Source: Planctomycetota bacterium (GTDB lineage Bacteria; Planctomycetota; Planctomycetia; Pirellulales; Lacipirellulaceae). Taken from it: 7,173 nucleotides of DNA. The translations under genes and the position numbers were made by a program. This document shows positions 5,699 to 7,173 of this stretch, in pieces. Each line of letters starts with the position of its first letter. Within the stretch, counting starts at the first letter, position 1. Under the pieces are notes generated by a model. It was not told where the DNA came from. It saw only the letters and a list, made by a program, of their open reading frames with translations, and did not search any database. The DNA lies in contig JAJRUA010000195.1 of assembly GCA_024278035.1 (NCBI GenBank), positions 1 through 7,173 on the forward strand. The letters are read 5' to 3'.

Positions 5699-7173
5699 GC
5701 CGCCCTCCTTGGCAAGGTATCCAAGGAGGCCGTGCCGGTGTAGCTCAACCGGTAAGCCAAGGCACGCTCAGCGATAAGTAGGCCGAGCAGTAAACAGGCA
5801 GCGAGACGTGATTCGTCCCCACCCGTTCGGTTGTCACTCTCTCGAAAAGTCTCCTCCACGTTTCGTACTGTAACAGTATCTCCAAACAAGCGTTTCAGTT
5901 CAGAAGTGGAGGGGGCCTCTAAGGCCCCTTCGCGCGGATCAACATTGACTGAGAACAGCTCGGCCGGATCGGTCCCTCCGGCGGAAGAAAGCCGATAAAC
6001 TCCCGGGGTGTCGAGCCGAAGAGATTCTCCCTTGGCCAGGGATTGTGTCGATTCAACGTGAAGGTCTTCAGCAAGATGTTCCAATTGGCACGCCGTTCCA
6101 GAAGCCAAGCGAGTTGTCACATCATGGACAAGAAAAGTGGTAGGCCGCAATTTCTCTTGGGCAAGCCAACCGGCCAGTTCGTTCGCCAGCACCGGGAAAA
6201 TGGGCAGCGTGGCAAGGTTGCTCCACGGTTCTTTTCCTTCGCCAGTGGCAGCGGCAGGCGTGAGCAGGGTGATAACACGCCCCTCACCGAGGCGGTGTTC
6301 CAAGACCAAGGCCGAACCGTCCGAGAGCGAGGCGAGCGTAGTAACTTCAGAATCTTTCGGCAATTTTTTGATCGTGTGTCGCATGGTTACCCGTACAAGC
6401 GGAAGGAAACTATTGCGGCGGCGTGCGAAGACACGAAAGACCGGGTGACCGGTGATTTTTAAGGCGGGACGTTGCGGTTGGACCCACGGTGCCTGTGTGG
6501 GCGTACCAAATACCCAAGGATGTAGGGGGGAGGCCTGATCGCCCAAGCGCTGGTTCAGCAAAGCGGGGCCCGTTTGCGGCCCGAGGACCAGGAGCAGCCC
6601 TCCGCCGCCAGAAACGTACCGGCGTAATTCTTCGGCCGCTTGTCGGCTCATCCCCTCTGGATCAAGCAAGCCCACCATTGCCGTTTGCGAGAGGTCCCCC
6701 AGCGATTGGAAGCGAGTCGCTCGTTGGACGCGAGGAAGCCAACCTGTCGTTAGATTCCCTTGGGGACGCAACGCCGTTGCGAAGACGCGTCCTTCACGCC
6801 CTTGTGCCGATCCATCAAAAAGCCGCACTTCATTCGAGGCGGGTAGATGCAAGGCAAGTACTCGGCGGTTGTCGGCAAGCACGGAGTCGGCAGGGAGTTC
6901 AGCTGATAGCGAATGCCCTCCCACCTCGGCGAATCGAACGGGGCACTGCTGGCGAGCCCGTTCGCCAGGCCCCATCGGATCGAAAGCGAGGGTCGCTAAT
7001 GGCTGCCCATCGCGGCGAATCGCGACGGTCACTCCCTCAGCCACCGAGGGCCCTTTGTTCTCAACGACAACACGCACGGTCATTTCCGTCCCTGCTGCAA
7101 GGGAGCCGGGCTCAAAAGCAAGCTCAGCAATCGTCCGATTGGCTGTTCGCCTCTCGGCACAAGAGGCTAGCAA
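5695..7173 (-). CDS. BatA-like membrane protein, 5'-partial (C-terminal 492 codons)
   Basis: The reading frame is open to the right edge. The first visible codon, TTG, is simply where the window cuts the gene, so the true start, the expected N-terminal membrane segments and the expected VWA domain are missing. In fragment numbering, residues about 14-109 look like a CARDB/Ig-like beta domain (VRVVVENKGPSVAEGV, ending in ADNRRVLALHL). Residues about 115-200 are a Rossmann-like, amidotransferase-like segment (VRLFDG, then LRRYVSGGGGLLLVLG) with no catalytic Cys in the expected place. Motifs I recall from planctomycete BatA-type proteins follow: GHPVFRVFA (242-250), GEGRVITLLTPAA (296-308) and a WSNLATLPIFPVLANEL block from 317. 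One transmembrane helix near 456-475 (LLLGLLIAERALAYRLSY) leads into a short basic tail. The protein is inferred to be anchored with its bulk outside the cytoplasm. Its TGA overlaps the next ATG. Catalysis is unlikely and a structural or binding role is more plausible. Confidence 0.85.
   Translation of the reverse strand: MLASCAERRTANRTIAELAFEPGSLAAGTEMTVRVVVENKGPSVAEGVTVAIRRDGQPLATLAFDPMGPGERARQQCPVRFAEVGGHSLSAELPADSVLADNRRVLALHLPASNEVRLFDGSAQGREGRVFATALRPQGNLTTGWLPRVQRATRFQSLGDLSQTAMVGLLDPEGMSRQAAEELRRYVSGGGGLLLVLGPQTGPALLNQRLGDQASPLHPWVFGTPTQAPWVQPQRPALKITGHPVFRVFARRRNSFLPLVRVTMRHTIKKLPKDSEVTTLASLSDGSALVLEHRLGEGRVITLLTPAAATGEGKEPWSNLATLPIFPVLANELAGWLAQEKLRPTTFLVHDVTTRLASGTACQLEHLAEDLHVESTQSLAKGESLRLDTPGVYRLSSAGGTDPAELFSVNVDPREGALEAPSTSELKRLFGDTVTVRNVEETFRESDNRTGGDESRLAACLLLGLLIAERALAYRLSYTGTASLDTLPRRAA
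5704..5729 (-). promoter_or_regulatory. SD-sequestering hairpin at the gene 1/gene 2 junction
   Basis: On the mRNA strand, CCTCCTTGG (5729-5721) and CCAAGGAGG (5712-5704) are perfect 9-nt complements separated by the 8-nt loop ATACCTTG. After a G-G mismatch, two more pairs (5731-5702 and 5732-5701) could extend the stem. The 3' arm holds AAGGAGG (5710-5704), close to an ideal Shine-Dalgarno, with 5 nt (GCGGC) before the ATG at 5698. The 5' arm imitates the anti-SD of 16S rRNA. Both arms lie inside the last codons of the upstream BatA-like gene, so a ribosome finishing that gene would melt the stem and expose the SD beside its own stop codon. The pairing and spacing are seen directly; translational coupling is inferred. 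Confidence 0.7.

Noticed and set aside
6043..6462. Plus-strand frame of 139 codons
   Set aside because: It is antisense to the BatA-like gene within blocks that match recalled BatA motifs, and it has no SD or domain signature.
1..7173. Terminators, tRNA, CRISPR, insertion sequences or attachment sites
   Set aside because: None was seen. There are no U-tracts after GC stems at the gene junctions, no regular repeats and no transposase-like protein.

Overview
The window reads as one block of four long, co-directional genes on the minus strand with no real intergenic space. It holds no RNA gene, mobile element or CRISPR array. The base composition is moderately GC-rich. The proteins resemble the BatA / von Willebrand factor A (VWA) / DUF4175-like gene set that is typical of Planctomycetota, where it usually lies beside a MoxR AAA+ ATPase and a DUF58 protein. 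A planctomycete, perhaps of the Pirellulales type, is the best guess, but it rests on recalled family resemblance and not on a search.

In transcription order (high to low coordinates): (1) the 3' two-thirds of a BatA-like membrane protein, 7173-5695, whose N-terminus lies outside the window; (2) a complete 764-residue membrane-anchored VWA protein, 5698-3404, with an intact metal-binding MIDAS motif and a degenerate glutamine-amidotransferase-like domain; (3) a complete 698-residue DUF4175-like membrane protein, 3396-1300; (4) the first 426 codons of an exported, Gln/Glu/Arg-rich coiled-coil protein, 1280-1, which runs off the left edge. Genes 1 and 2 overlap by ATGA, genes 2 and 3 are 7 nt apart, and genes 3 and 4 are 19 nt apart. 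One polycistronic transcript is therefore likely.

Predicted topology places the bulk of all four proteins outside the cytoplasmic membrane: VWA and Ig-like/CARDB-like domains plus long helical tails. The simplest inference is an envelope-associated complex, with the VWA domain binding a partner through its metal site and a MoxR-type ATPase, if encoded upstream, acting from the cytoplasm. No substrate or phenotype can be read from the sequence.

The most notable non-coding signal is at the junction of genes 1 and 2. The last codons of gene 1 contain a strong Shine-Dalgarno (SD) sequence, AAGGAGG, 5 nt before the gene 2 ATG. It forms one arm of a perfect 9-bp hairpin whose other arm, CCTCCTTGG, is also coding. 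This looks like a translational-coupling switch. The other two internal starts have no strong SD.
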